Source: Opitutia bacterium
GTDB taxonomy: Bacteria; Verrucomicrobiota; Verrucomicrobiia; Opitutales; Opitutaceae
Direction of reading: 5' to 3'
NCBI GenBank assembly: GCA_016190985.1
Contig: JACPPI010000007.1
Coordinates: 175,577-239,576, forward strand
DNA length: 64,000 bases
Shown: one piece after another, positions 18,439 to 26,932 of the stretch
Position numbering within the stretch: the stretch's first letter is position 1
Layout of the letters: each line of letters opens with the position of its first letter
Program-made: the position numbers and the translations under genes
Notes under the pieces: generated by a model
Database searches by the model: none
What the model saw: only the letters and a program-made list of their open reading frames with translations
What the model was told of the DNA's origin: nothing

Positions 18439-19595
18439 AACCCAAGATCCTCTTCGTGGATGACGACAGCAGCCTGCTGGCCGCCTTTCAGCGCAATTAC
18501 CGCAACCGGTTCAGCTTCGACATCGCGCTCGGCGGCGAGGAGGCGCTCCGCCTGCTCCAGTCCACCGGGCCCTATGCCGTGGTGCTGGCCGACATGAACA
18601 TGCCCGGCCTGAGCGGCATCGAGGTGCTGGAGCGGGTGCGGGAGCTGTCGCCGGGCAGCGTCCGCATGATGCTCACGGGCAACGCCGACCAGCAGACGGC
18701 GATCAACGCCGTGAACCGCGGGGCGGTCTTCCGTTTTCTCAACAAGCCGTGCCCGCCGGACATCCTGGGGTCCGCGCTGGAGGCGGCCCTGCAGGAACAC
18801 CAGATGCGGCAGCTGGAGCGCGAGCTGCTTGAGGGCACGGTCTCCGGCAGCATCAAGATGCTGACCGAGGTGCTCGGCATGGTCGCCCCCGACGCCCTCG
18901 GGCGCGGCCAGCGCCTGCGCGATTCCATCACGCGCTTTGCCCGCTGGCTCAAGGTGGAGCCGCTGTGGGAATTGGAGATCGCGGCCCTGCTTTCCCCCAT
19001 CGGCTACGCGGCCGTCCCGCCCGCCATCCTCCACAAGCTCGCCGGCGACTCGGACCTGACGCTCGGCGAAGCCGCGATCGTCCGCCGGGTGCCGCAGATC
19101 GGCCACAACCTCCTGGTGGACATCCCGCGGCTGAAGACCGTCGCCACCATCCTGCTCTACCAGGACCAGCACTTCGATGGCACGGGGTTCCCCGCCGACG
19201 GCTGCCAGGGCGCGGCCCTGCCCCTGGGCAGCCGCCTGATCAAGATCCTGAACGACCGGCTGACGCTCGAGGCCGACGGGGTCGTGAAACAGGCCGCCTT
19301 CAACGCCATGCGGCTGCGCAAAGGCCTGTATGATCCGCAGCTGCTGGAGCAGAGCTTCGCCTGCCTGAGCACGTTCCTGGTGAACGCCATCTCGGCCGAG
19401 CGGAAGGTCCTGCCGCTGCCGCTCAACAAACTGCAGCCCGGGGACATCATCGTGTCGGACATCCGCCTGAGCGGCGGGGCGCTGCTGGTCGGCGCCGGCA
19501 GCCGGCTGACGGCGATGGGGATCGAGCGCATCGCCAACTTCGCCCGGCTCGGCGAAGTCCAGGAACCGTTCTTCATCCAGCGCGAGGAGACCTGA
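18435..19595 (+). CDS. Response regulator with degenerate HD-GYP output domain
   Basis: 386 residues. The receiver domain has FVDDDSSLL, phospho-acceptor Asp53 (ADMNMPGLSG) and the switch Lys in FLNKPCPP. The output half aligns with RpfG-type HD-GYP phosphodiesterases, but the metal-binding HD is absent: where HDIGK(I)GIPDAIL is expected it reads SPIGYAAVPPAIL. The GYP loop is HFDGTGFP. It therefore probably cannot hydrolyse c-di-GMP and may act by binding. A further C-terminal beta-rich domain (about 320-386) is present. It is coupled to the kinase upstream (four-base overlap) and followed by a permease gene fragment. Confidence 0.85.
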   Translation: MKPKILFVDDDSSLLAAFQRNYRNRFSFDIALGGEEALRLLQSTGPYAVVLADMNMPGLSGIEVLERVRELSPGSVRMMLTGNADQQTAINAVNRGAVFRFLNKPCPPDILGSALEAALQEHQMRQLERELLEGTVSGSIKMLTEVLGMVAPDALGRGQRLRDSITRFARWLKVEPLWELEIAALLSPIGYAAVPPAILHKLAGDSDLTLGEAAIVRRVPQIGHNLLVDIPRLKTVATILLYQDQHFDGTGFPADGCQGAALPLGSRLIKILNDRLTLEADGVVKQAAFNAMRLRKGLYDPQLLEQSFACLSTFLVNAISAERKVLPLPLNKLQPGDIIVSDIRLSGGALLVGAGSRLTAMGIERIANFARLGEVQEPFFIQREET

Positions 19596-19621
19596 GCGGG
19601 AGGCGGGCGCTCCACGCCCGT

Positions 19622-19799
19622 AGCGGCGGCCATCAGGCTGCTCGGCGCCGTGCTCGGCTTTGCGGTCTACGCCGTGCTCGGCGGCGCGGTCGCGTCGATC
19701 ATCCGCGCGCAGACCGGCGTCGTGCTCACGCCGCTGCAATGGAACCCGGTCTTCGGGTGGGGCCCGGTCATGGCCGAGACGATGGCGCCGGTCTCGTGA
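19622..19799 (+). pseudogene. Duplicated C-terminal fragment of the FtsX-type permease
   Basis: This segment is a near copy of 16261-16488. Both encode SIIRAQTGVVL, PLQWNPVFGWGP and a final ETxAPVS before the stop. The copy lacks the block for about two dozen residues between GWGP and the ending, with short GCCCG matches at the deletion ends. No start codon or N-terminal part is present, so it is a remnant. The intact gene and this remnant bracket the kinase/regulator pair, which suggests a former second permease gene or a duplication that captured the two-component genes. Confidence 0.85.
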
Positions 19800-19929
19800 C
19801 AGGTTTTGTGGGAACGGGTTTATCTCGCGACTTTCGGTCTCCGAGAGGGAGCCGGGGCGTAAAGTCCCTCCCGCTTATGAAATCGCCAAATCCTTTGACC
19901 TGCCGCCGCTCCTGACTACCTTCCGCGCG

Positions 19930-20406
19930 ATGAAGAACCGCCTCCGCCATCTCCTGCTGCTGGCCGCCGGTGCGCTGGCGTTGCGCGCAGCCGAGCCGGC
20001 GAAGGCGGAGGGTTATGAGAACGTGGGCTTCGACCGGCTGGCGGCGTTCAGCTACACGCCGCCGGAAACCGAGACCGCGAAGCCGGCCGACCAGATCCCG
20101 GAAAAAATCCGCGCGCTCGACCAGAAGAAGGTCGCGGTCACGGGCTTCATGCTGCCGACCAAGATGGACAAGGGGCTCGTGACGGAATTCCTGCTGGTGA
20201 AGGACCCGATGATGTGCTGCTACGGCGTGATGCCGCGGATCAACGAGTGGATCGTGGTGAAGATGGTCGGCGGCGGCGTGAAGCCGCTGATGGATATCCC
20301 CATCACCTTCGAGGGGAAACTGAAGGTGGGCGAGATGTTCGAGAACGGCTACCTGACCGGCGTCTACCTGCTCGAAGGCGAAAAGATGGCCGGCGTGAAG
20401 GGGTGA
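19930..20406 (+). CDS. DUF3299-family exported protein
   Basis: 158 residues with a signal peptide (MKNRLRHLLLLAAGALALRAAE). The core VAVTGFMLPTKMDKGLVTEFLLVKDPMMCCYG followed by PRINEWIVVKM is the DUF3299 pattern, including the Cys-Cys pair. Proteins of this family occur next to lipoprotein-release ABC genes in many Gram-negative bacteria. That agrees with the FtsX/LolD-like genes earlier in this region and with the permease remnant directly upstream. The reaction is unknown. The start at 19930 follows the remnant by 130 bases. Confidence 0.85.
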   Translation: MKNRLRHLLLLAAGALALRAAEPAKAEGYENVGFDRLAAFSYTPPETETAKPADQIPEKIRALDQKKVAVTGFMLPTKMDKGLVTEFLLVKDPMMCCYGVMPRINEWIVVKMVGGGVKPLMDIPITFEGKLKVGEMFENGYLTGVYLLEGEKMAGVKG

Positions 20407-20419
20407 ATGGATGTAGGGC

Positions 20420-20451
20420 GGGATCGCTGATCCCTTCGAAATAGCGATCCC
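20420..20451. terminator. Hairpin after the DUF3299 gene
   Basis: GGGATCGCT (20420-20428) and AGCGATCCC (20443-20451) form a nine-pair stem starting 14 bases after the stop. There is no T-run, so intrinsic termination is only possible. Confidence 0.4.
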
Positions 20452-20497
20452 CGGAGCAAGCTTCGGGCGTTCCAACAATTTCTCGCTGTCCGCTTTT

Positions 20498-20544
20498 GTG
20501 GGAGCGACCTTGGTCGCGACTGTCGCGTGCCAGCACGCTCCCAC
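20498..20544. repeat. 47-bp palindromic element (type B)
   Basis: Outer arms GTGGGAGCG and CGCTCCCAC flank two inner hairpins (GCGACCTTGGTCGC and GCGTGCCAGCACGC). The architecture and ends match the copy at 1814-1873. A degenerate left half is visible near 19803-19832. Confidence 0.8.
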
Positions 20545-20645
20545 AGGTTCGATCCAAGCTGGAGCAAACTCCGGGGGGTGTGACCCAAAGGAAACAACAG
20601 GCGGGGAGGCTGGCGCACTCGTCGCGACCCCGTCCTGCATTCCCC

Positions 20646-23348
20646 TCAGCGGGCGTAGACGCCGTGGGCGTCGAGGCCGGGCTCGACGGTGACCTTGAAG
20701 GTCTGCTTCACCTTCACGTCCTTGTAGCTGAGCTCGGCGGTGTAGTCGCCGGGCGGGACGAACTTCTTGCCGTCGTCGCCGCCGTATTCGACGCGGTAAT
20801 CCTTGCCGAGGCGCAGGTCCCAGTTGAAGCGGTTGAAGCCGGGGACGCCGGGCTGCTCGAACTTGGCGACGGTGTGGCCGGCGGCGTTGCTGATTTTGAC
20901 TTCGACCTTCTCGCCGGTGAACTCCCGGACCCACACGGTGAGCAGCGCGCCCTCGGCGGGATTGTCGCCGCGGTAGAAACCCTTGCCGCTCTCGTCCACC
21001 CAGCCGGGCATGAGGTGGCGGCCGTGCGCGGGGCGGATGCTGAAGAGGTGCGCGTCCTTCGCCGCGACCTCGGGCGTGAACTCGCGCAGCGGGCGCGTGT
21101 CGTCGAAGATGTAGATGGAGCGGCCGTGCGTGCCGACGACGAGGTCGCCCTCGCGGGCCTGGATCTTGAGGTCGTCCACGCGGACGGCGGGGAGGCCGCC
21201 GAACTTCACCCAGTTCTTGCCGCCATTCAACGAGGCGAAGAGGCCGAACTCGGTGCCGGCGTAGAGGAGGCTGGCGTTGACGGGATCCTCGCGCACCACG
21301 GAGACGTGGGCGTTGGCCGGCAGGTCGCCGGAGAGGCGGGTCCACTCGGCGCCCAGTTTGGTGAACTTGTAGATATATGGCGCGTTGTCACCGCTGCGGT
21401 AGGCGGTGAAGACAACGTAGCCGCTGTCGGCGTCGAACTGGCTGGGCTCGATGCGGGCGATCCATTTGCCGCGGGCCTCGGCGGGGATGGTGTCGGTGAG
21501 CTCCTTCCATTGCTTGCCCTCGTTGTCGGTGAGCCAGAGGCGGCCGTCGTCGGTGCCGGCGAAGAGGCGGTCGGCCTGCAGGGGCGACTCGGCGAGCGCG
21601 TAGACGACGGCGTAGGTCTCGGCGGCGCTGCCGACGGTGGTGGTCTTGTCGGGCTCGTTGCGCGAGAGATCGGGGCTGATGATGTCGAAATGCTCGCCGT
21701 GGTTGGTGAGCTTGAAGACGTGGTTGCCGCCGAGGTAGAGCGTGTCCTTGTGGTGGCGGCTGAAGAAGAGCGGCGAGGTCCAGTGGAAGCGGAACGCGGG
21801 CGAGCCCTCGGTGGGCTGGGGCTTGGCGCTGTGCAGCTCGCCGGTGCGCATGTTGATGCGCACCACGTCGCCGCCCTGCGAGTCGGCGTAGATCACGTCG
21901 GGATTCTCGGGGTCGAAGGCGTTGTAGAAGCCGTCGCCGCCGCCGAGGTTGAGCCAGTCGGCGTTGCGGATGCCCTCCTTGTTGTAGACGCGGCTGGGCC
22001 CCATCCAGCTGTTGTTGTCCTGCAGGCCGCCGGCGACCCGGTAGGGCGTGGAGTTGTCGACGTCGATGCGGTAGAACTGTCCGGCAGGGAATTTCGTGAG
22101 GTGATCCCAGTTCTTGCAGCCGTCGAAGGTCTGGTAGAGCCCGCCGTCGTTGCCGACGAGCAGGTGCTGCGAGACGGGCGGCGCGGGCTTCTCGCCGTCC
22201 TTCGGGGCCTTGGGCGCGGGCGCGCTGCCGGGGCGGATGGCAAGGGCGTGGACATCGACGTGGACCTTCCCGAAGAGATCCTCGCGGAAGGTCTTTCCGC
22301 CGTCGTCGGAGACGTAGACGATCCAGCCGAGGTCGTAGACGCGCTGGTCGTTGGCCGGGTCGATCTCGAGCTTGCTGAAATAAAACGGGCGCGGGTTGAG
22401 CGGGTTGACGCGCGTCCAGGTGGCGCCGGCGTCCTCGCTGCGGAAGATGCCGCCCTGTTTGCTGTGGTTCTGGTCGATGTCGCTGGTGCCGCCGGCGTCG
22501 CTCTGCACGACGGCCATGACGACGCGGGGATTGCTGCGCGCGACGGCGAGGCCGATGCGGCCGGTCTTGGCGGGGAGGCCGGTGGTGAGTTTCGCCCAGG
22601 TGTTGCCGCCGTCGGTGGACTTGAAGATGCCGCCGACATCGGCGCCGTCCTTGGTGGCCCGGACGCCGTAAAGGAAGGCCCAGGGCTTGCGCTGGCGGGC
22701 GTAGAGCGCGGCATAGAGCACATCGGGGTTGGCGGGATCGATCACGAGGTCGGAGGCGCCGGCGACGGTGTCGTTCGGCGCGGGCGCGGTGAGGACGGCC
22801 CTCCAGGTCTTGCCGCCGTCGGTGGTTTTGTAGACGCCGCGCTCGCCACCCTCGGCCCAGAGCGAACCGCCCGCCGCGACCCAGACGATGTCGGGGTTGG
22901 CCGGGTGGACGACGATGTGGCGGACGGTGCGCGACTCCTTGAGGCCGGCGAACTCGAATTTGCCGCCGCCGTCCGTCGACTTGTAGAGGCCGATGCCCCA
23001 GCCGGAGGAATTGCGGTCGTTGCCCTCGCCGGTGCCGACCCAGACGACGTCGGGGTTGGACGGGGCGACGGCGACCGCGCCGATGGACTGGCAGGGGATG
23101 TTGTCGAAGATCGGCGCAAAGGTGACGCCGTTGTTGGTTGTCTTCCACACGCCGCTGGTGGCGAAGCCGACGTAGCAGGTCGTCGGGCTCACCGGGTCCA
23201 GGGCGAGGTCGGAGATGCGGCCGCCCATCTCGGCCGGGCCGATGGCGCGGGCCTTGAGGTTCTTGAGCTGCGATTCGGCGGGGGACTGGGCGGAGGCGAG
23301 GACGGCCGCCACGAGGGCGGCGAGGGGAACGAAGCAACGCGATTTCAT
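20646..23348 (-). CDS. Secreted VPS10/BNR-type beta-propeller protein (glycosyl hydrolase-like)
   Basis: 900 residues with a signal peptide ending in ASAQ. The first 600 residues hold many BNR/Asp-box style repeats (TSGVWKTTNNGVTF, GLYKSTDGGGKFEF, GVYKTTDGGKTW, GIFKSTDGGNTWAKL, GIFRSEDAGATWTRV), as in sortilin/VPS10 beta-propellers. The last part (GDYTAELSYKDVKVKQTFKVTV) looks like a FlgD-type Ig-like domain. Databases usually call such proteins glycosyl hydrolases, but no catalytic residues can be identified, so binding is equally possible. The start at 23348 is fixed by the signal peptide. The gene stands alone and converges with the DUF3299 gene. Confidence 0.88.
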   Translation of the reverse strand: MKSRCFVPLAALVAAVLASAQSPAESQLKNLKARAIGPAEMGGRISDLALDPVSPTTCYVGFATSGVWKTTNNGVTFAPIFDNIPCQSIGAVAVAPSNPDVVWVGTGEGNDRNSSGWGIGLYKSTDGGGKFEFAGLKESRTVRHIVVHPANPDIVWVAAGGSLWAEGGERGVYKTTDGGKTWRAVLTAPAPNDTVAGASDLVIDPANPDVLYAALYARQRKPWAFLYGVRATKDGADVGGIFKSTDGGNTWAKLTTGLPAKTGRIGLAVARSNPRVVMAVVQSDAGGTSDIDQNHSKQGGIFRSEDAGATWTRVNPLNPRPFYFSKLEIDPANDQRVYDLGWIVYVSDDGGKTFREDLFGKVHVDVHALAIRPGSAPAPKAPKDGEKPAPPVSQHLLVGNDGGLYQTFDGCKNWDHLTKFPAGQFYRIDVDNSTPYRVAGGLQDNNSWMGPSRVYNKEGIRNADWLNLGGGDGFYNAFDPENPDVIYADSQGGDVVRINMRTGELHSAKPQPTEGSPAFRFHWTSPLFFSRHHKDTLYLGGNHVFKLTNHGEHFDIISPDLSRNEPDKTTTVGSAAETYAVVYALAESPLQADRLFAGTDDGRLWLTDNEGKQWKELTDTIPAEARGKWIARIEPSQFDADSGYVVFTAYRSGDNAPYIYKFTKLGAEWTRLSGDLPANAHVSVVREDPVNASLLYAGTEFGLFASLNGGKNWVKFGGLPAVRVDDLKIQAREGDLVVGTHGRSIYIFDDTRPLREFTPEVAAKDAHLFSIRPAHGRHLMPGWVDESGKGFYRGDNPAEGALLTVWVREFTGEKVEVKISNAAGHTVAKFEQPGVPGFNRFNWDLRLGKDYRVEYGGDDGKKFVPPGDYTAELSYKDVKVKQTFKVTVEPGLDAHGVYAR

Positions 23349-23415
23349 GTTGCCGCCAGCAGAGCGGCCCGGCGCGCGGCCGGCAAACAAAACCCGCGCC
23401 GCCGCCGGGGCGGGT

Positions 23416-23871
23416 TCAGCGCGAGATGTCGCGCTGGGTGAGGACCTTGAAGCCGCGGGTGTTGAGCGCGGTGGCGGCGAGGTCGTTGTCCTCGACGCTG
23501 AGCGCGATGGCGGAGCGGCCGCGCGGGCGCATGAGGAAGGAGTAGGCGTAGTGGATGTTCACCTCGACGGTGAGCAGCGCGCCGAGCACGGCGCCGAGCT
23601 GCGCCTCGTCGGAAATTTCCACGGCGACCACCTCGCACTCGGTGAAGAAAAAATTGTTGGCGGCCATCAGCTCGCGGGCGCGGTCGGGGTCGTCCACGAT
23701 CATGCGGTCGAGCGCGGTGTCGGTCTGGTCGATGGTGGTCATCGCCATGATGTGGACGTTGTGCTTCGCGAGCAGGGCCACGAGGTCGTGCAGCCGCCCG
23801 ACGCGGTTCTCGATGAACACGGAGAACTGCTTGACGGGATCGGCGGCGACCGGGGCGGCGGTGTCGGACAT
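23416..23871 (-). CDS. ACT-domain regulatory protein
   Basis: 151 residues. Two ACT-like halves are visible: VKQFSVFIENRVGRLHDLVALLAKHNVHIMAM (about 13-44) and a second at FLMRPRGRSAIALSVEDNDLAATALNTRGFKVL. Stand-alone ACT proteins bind amino acids as allosteric regulators; the partner enzyme is unknown. The start at 23871 is the first ATG before the ACT domain; the much longer upstream frame is a shadow of the cation efflux gene. The stop is 67 bp upstream of the VPS10-like gene's start, so the two could share a transcript. Confidence 0.85.
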   Translation of the reverse strand: MSDTAAPVAADPVKQFSVFIENRVGRLHDLVALLAKHNVHIMAMTTIDQTDTALDRMIVDDPDRARELMAANNFFFTECEVVAVEISDEAQLGAVLGALLTVEVNIHYAYSFLMRPRGRSAIALSVEDNDLAATALNTRGFKVLTQRDISR

Positions 23872-23970
23872 GGCGGCAAGCCAGACCGTAGGCCCGCCGG
23901 GGCGGGCGGTCAATGCCGCGGTGGCCGCGCGCAGGCTTGTGTGCGCCGCGCGAAAACCTAACGTGACCCA

Positions 23971-24888
23971 ATGCCCTCCGCCGATCCGCATGCCCGCCTG
24001 GCCCGGCGGGCGCAGGAAAGCGCCGCCCTCGTGCTGCGCGGCATCGGATTGAACGCCGCGCTCGCGGCCGTGAAGCTGGCGGGCGGCGTCTTCGGCCACA
24101 CCTATGCGCTCATCGCCGACGCGGCGGAGTCGATGCTCGACATCCTGTCCTCGACGCTGGTGTGGGCGGGCTTCAAGGTGGCGGCCCGCCCGCCCGACGC
24201 GGACCATCCCTACGGCCACGGCAAGGCCGAGCCGCTGGCCGGCATGGCGGTGGCGCTTTTCATTTTCGCCATGGCCGGCTGGGTCGCCTGGCACGCGGTG
24301 CGCGAGATCATCACCCCGCACCAGGGCCCGGCCTGGTGGACGCTCCTCGTGCTCGCCGGCGTGATCGTGGCGAAGGCGCTGTTCTCGCGCCGCATGGGCG
24401 CGGCCAGCGCGGCCGTGGGCAGCACGACCCTCGGCATCGAGGCGCTGCACCACTGGTCGGACGCGCTGACCTCGGCGGCGGCGTTTGTCGGCATCAGCAT
24501 CGCCCTCTGGGGCGGGCCGGGCTGGGAAACGGCCGACGACTGGGCGGCGCTCTTCGCCTGCGTCATCATCGCCTTCAACGGCCTCGGCATGTTCCTCAAG
24601 GCGCTCGGCGACGTGATGGACACGGCGCTGCCGCGGAATCTCGAGGACGAGGTGCGCGCGCTCGCGCTCGCCGTGCCGGGCGTGGCCGCGCTGCACAAGG
24701 TCCGCATGCGCAAGAGCGGGCTCAGCCTCCTCGTCGACATCCAGGTGCAGGTCGACGGCCAGCTCACGGTGCGCGAGGGGCACGACATCGCCCACGCGGT
24801 GAAGGACGCCCTGCTCGCCTCGGCCCCGCACGGCATCGACGATGTCACGGTGCACATCGAGCCCCGGCGGGAGCCGGCGGGGCAATAG
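23971..24888 (+). CDS. Cation diffusion facilitator family transporter
   Basis: 305 residues, six membrane helices and a soluble C-terminal ferredoxin-like domain (about 205-300). The metal site pattern of the family is seen twice: YALIADAAESMLD in helix II and EALHHWSDALTS (HxxxD) in helix V. The loop DADHPYGHGKAEPLAGM is the family signature between helices II and III. CDF proteins export Zn2+, Co2+, Fe2+ or Mn2+ in exchange for H+. The HxxxD in helix V with an AxxxD-like arrangement in helix II does not fix the metal. No metal-responsive regulator is adjacent. Confidence 0.92.
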   Translation: MPSADPHARLARRAQESAALVLRGIGLNAALAAVKLAGGVFGHTYALIADAAESMLDILSSTLVWAGFKVAARPPDADHPYGHGKAEPLAGMAVALFIFAMAGWVAWHAVREIITPHQGPAWWTLLVLAGVIVAKALFSRRMGAASAAVGSTTLGIEALHHWSDALTSAAAFVGISIALWGGPGWETADDWAALFACVIIAFNGLGMFLKALGDVMDTALPRNLEDEVRALALAVPGVAALHKVRMRKSGLSLLVDIQVQVDGQLTVREGHDIAHAVKDALLASAPHGIDDVTVHIEPRREPAGQ

Positions 24889-24934
24889 GGTTGTCATCGC
24901 CGGGGCGTTGTGGCGGATTGCCGCCGTGCCCCGG

Positions 24935-26932
24935 ATGCCCCGCCTGCTCCTGCCCGGCCTGTTGCTGCTGGCGTTTTGCGCCGCCGGCCGGGCCCAGCCC
25001 GCCCCGCCGCGGCCGGCCCGCGACGCCGGTCCGCCGCTCTCCACGGCCACCGACTCCGAGCTGCCCGATGGCGACGAGGTGTGGGCGGCGGCGCAGGAAA
25101 CGCTGGCGAAGGCCGGCTCCGAGCCCGACGCCCTGCGCGCCCTCGTGACCGTGGTGAATCTGCAGCGCCGCCGCGGCGACTACACCGCCGGCCTGGCCGG
25201 CGCCCGCGACGGGCTCGCCCGGGCGCGGCGGCTGGGCGAGGTCCGCCTGCAGGTGGATTTCCTCTACCTGCTGGGCCGGCTCCACTGGAACCTCACCGAC
25301 TACCCGCACTCGCTGGAAAACCACCTCGAGGAACTCAAGCTCGCGCCGCAGCTGGCGGACGACTCGGTGCTGGCGCGCACGCACGGCGGCCTCGGCCTGA
25401 CCTACCAGCGCTACGGCCGCGACGCCGACGCGCTGCGGCATTTCAGCCTCGGGCTCGGGTTCGCGGCCAGGGCGGGCGACGTGCGCATCCGCTCCAGCCT
25501 GATGAACAGCCTGGGCAACTATTACCTCGGCCTCGGCCGCTACGACCAGGCCGCCACCATCCACGAGCAGGCGCTGAAGCTCCGCGAGGGCTACGGCAAC
25601 CGCCGCGCCATCGCCGAATCCCTCACCAACCTCGGCCTCATCGCCGACGCGCGCGGGGATTCCGCCAAGGCCATCGACTGCCTCCAGCGCGCGCTCGCGA
25701 CCTTCGAGGCGCTGAAATACCGCCGCTACATCGCCAACACGCACCGCCGGCTCGCCCTCGTGCTGCGCAAGGCCGGGCGCCCCGACGAGGCGTTCGCCCA
25801 CCTGCAGACCGCCCTCCCGATCGCCGTCACGCTGGAAAGCGCCGAGGTGCTGGCCGAGATCTACCAGGAGTTCGCCCTCACCAGCGAGGCCCGCGGCGAC
25901 CTGGCGGCGGCGCTCGACCACCAGCGCAAATCCGCCGCCGCGACCGAGCAGATGCGCAACGAGCGCGACCGCCGGAGCATGGAGGAGCTGCGCGCGCGCT
26001 ACGGCGCCGAGCAGCGCGAGCTGGAGATCGCGCTCCTCAAGCGCGGCCAGGAGCTCCAGCAGGCCGAGCTCCGGCGCCGCCGCGCGCAGAACCTCACGCT
26101 CGTGGCCGGCCTGGCCGGCGGCGTGGTGCTGCTCGGCGCCGTCATCCTGCTGCAACGCTTCCGCCTCCGCGCGGAACGCCGGCTGCACGCCGTCACCGAG
26201 CACGCCCGCGAGCGCGCCGAGGCGGCGGAGCGCCTGAAGTCGCGCCTCCTCCAGATCGCCTCCCACGACCTGAAGGTGCCGCTGACCGCGCTCAACGCCA
26301 CGGCCGGCCTGATCGGGCGCGACCCGGGGGACGCGGCGGCCGTGCGCCGGCTCGCCGGCGGCATCCAGGCCGACACGGCGCGCATGCGCGGCCTCGTGCG
26401 CGATTTTCTCGACGCCGCCGCGATGGAGGAGGGCAACCTCCAGCTGCACGCGGCCGAGCACGACCTCGCCGGGATCGCGCGCGGCGCGACCGAGAGCCTG
26501 GCCGCCGTGGCGGCCGCGAAGAACCAGCGGCTCCGCTTCGTGCCCGCGCCGGGCCCGCTGCCCCCGGTCAACGCCGACGGGGAGCGGTTGCGCCAGGTGT
26601 TCGACAACCTCATCGGCAACGCGCTCAAGTTCACCCCGCCCGGCGGCGAGGTCACGGTCGCGACGGGCGAAGCCGCGGGCTGGGTCTACGCCGAGGTGCG
26701 CGACAGCGGGCCGGGGCTCGGGCCGGCGGATTTCGCCAAGATCTTCACGCCGCACCAGCGGCTGTCGGCCAAGCCGACCGGGGAGGGGGAGGAATCGACC
26801 GGACTCGGCCTCTTCATCGCGCGGGAGCTGCTCACGTTGCAGGGCGGGCGGCTCGAGGTGCGATCCCAGCCGGGCCAGGGCGCGGTTTTCCGGGTGCACC
26901 TGCCGGTGGCCGTCCGGCCGGGGGCGGGGTGA
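24935..26932 (+). CDS. Secreted/membrane TPR sensor histidine kinase
   Basis: 665 residues. A signal peptide (MPRLLLPGLLLLAFCAAGRA) leads a periplasmic TPR array (about 50-370), followed by a coiled coil, one membrane helix (LTLVAGLAGGVVLLGAVILL) and a cytoplasmic kinase core. The H-box carries His444 in IASHDLKVPLTAL; N-box FDNLIGNALKFTPPGGE; G-boxes RDSGPGLG and GLGLFIARELL. The nearest response regulator is on the opposite strand, and the two stop codons are adjacent (26932/26933). The start at 24935 is chosen because it begins the signal peptide. The TPR repeats suggest that a protein or peptide partner is sensed in the periplasm. Confidence 0.9.
   Translation: MPRLLLPGLLLLAFCAAGRAQPAPPRPARDAGPPLSTATDSELPDGDEVWAAAQETLAKAGSEPDALRALVTVVNLQRRRGDYTAGLAGARDGLARARRLGEVRLQVDFLYLLGRLHWNLTDYPHSLENHLEELKLAPQLADDSVLARTHGGLGLTYQRYGRDADALRHFSLGLGFAARAGDVRIRSSLMNSLGNYYLGLGRYDQAATIHEQALKLREGYGNRRAIAESLTNLGLIADARGDSAKAIDCLQRALATFEALKYRRYIANTHRRLALVLRKAGRPDEAFAHLQTALPIAVTLESAEVLAEIYQEFALTSEARGDLAAALDHQRKSAAATEQMRNERDRRSMEELRARYGAEQRELEIALLKRGQELQQAELRRRRAQNLTLVAGLAGGVVLLGAVILLQRFRLRAERRLHAVTEHARERAEAAERLKSRLLQIASHDLKVPLTALNATAGLIGRDPGDAAAVRRLAGGIQADTARMRGLVRDFLDAAAMEEGNLQLHAAEHDLAGIARGATESLAAVAAAKNQRLRFVPAPGPLPPVNADGERLRQVFDNLIGNALKFTPPGGEVTVATGEAAGWVYAEVRDSGPGLGPADFAKIFTPHQRLSAKPTGEGEESTGLGLFIARELLTLQGGRLEVRSQPGQGAVFRVHLPVAVRPGAG

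Noticed and set aside
20496..23441. A 981-codon plus-strand frame over the VPS10-like gene
   Set aside because: Low-complexity Val/Gly/Glu/Ala composition, antisense to a protein with regular Asp-box repeats and a signal peptide.
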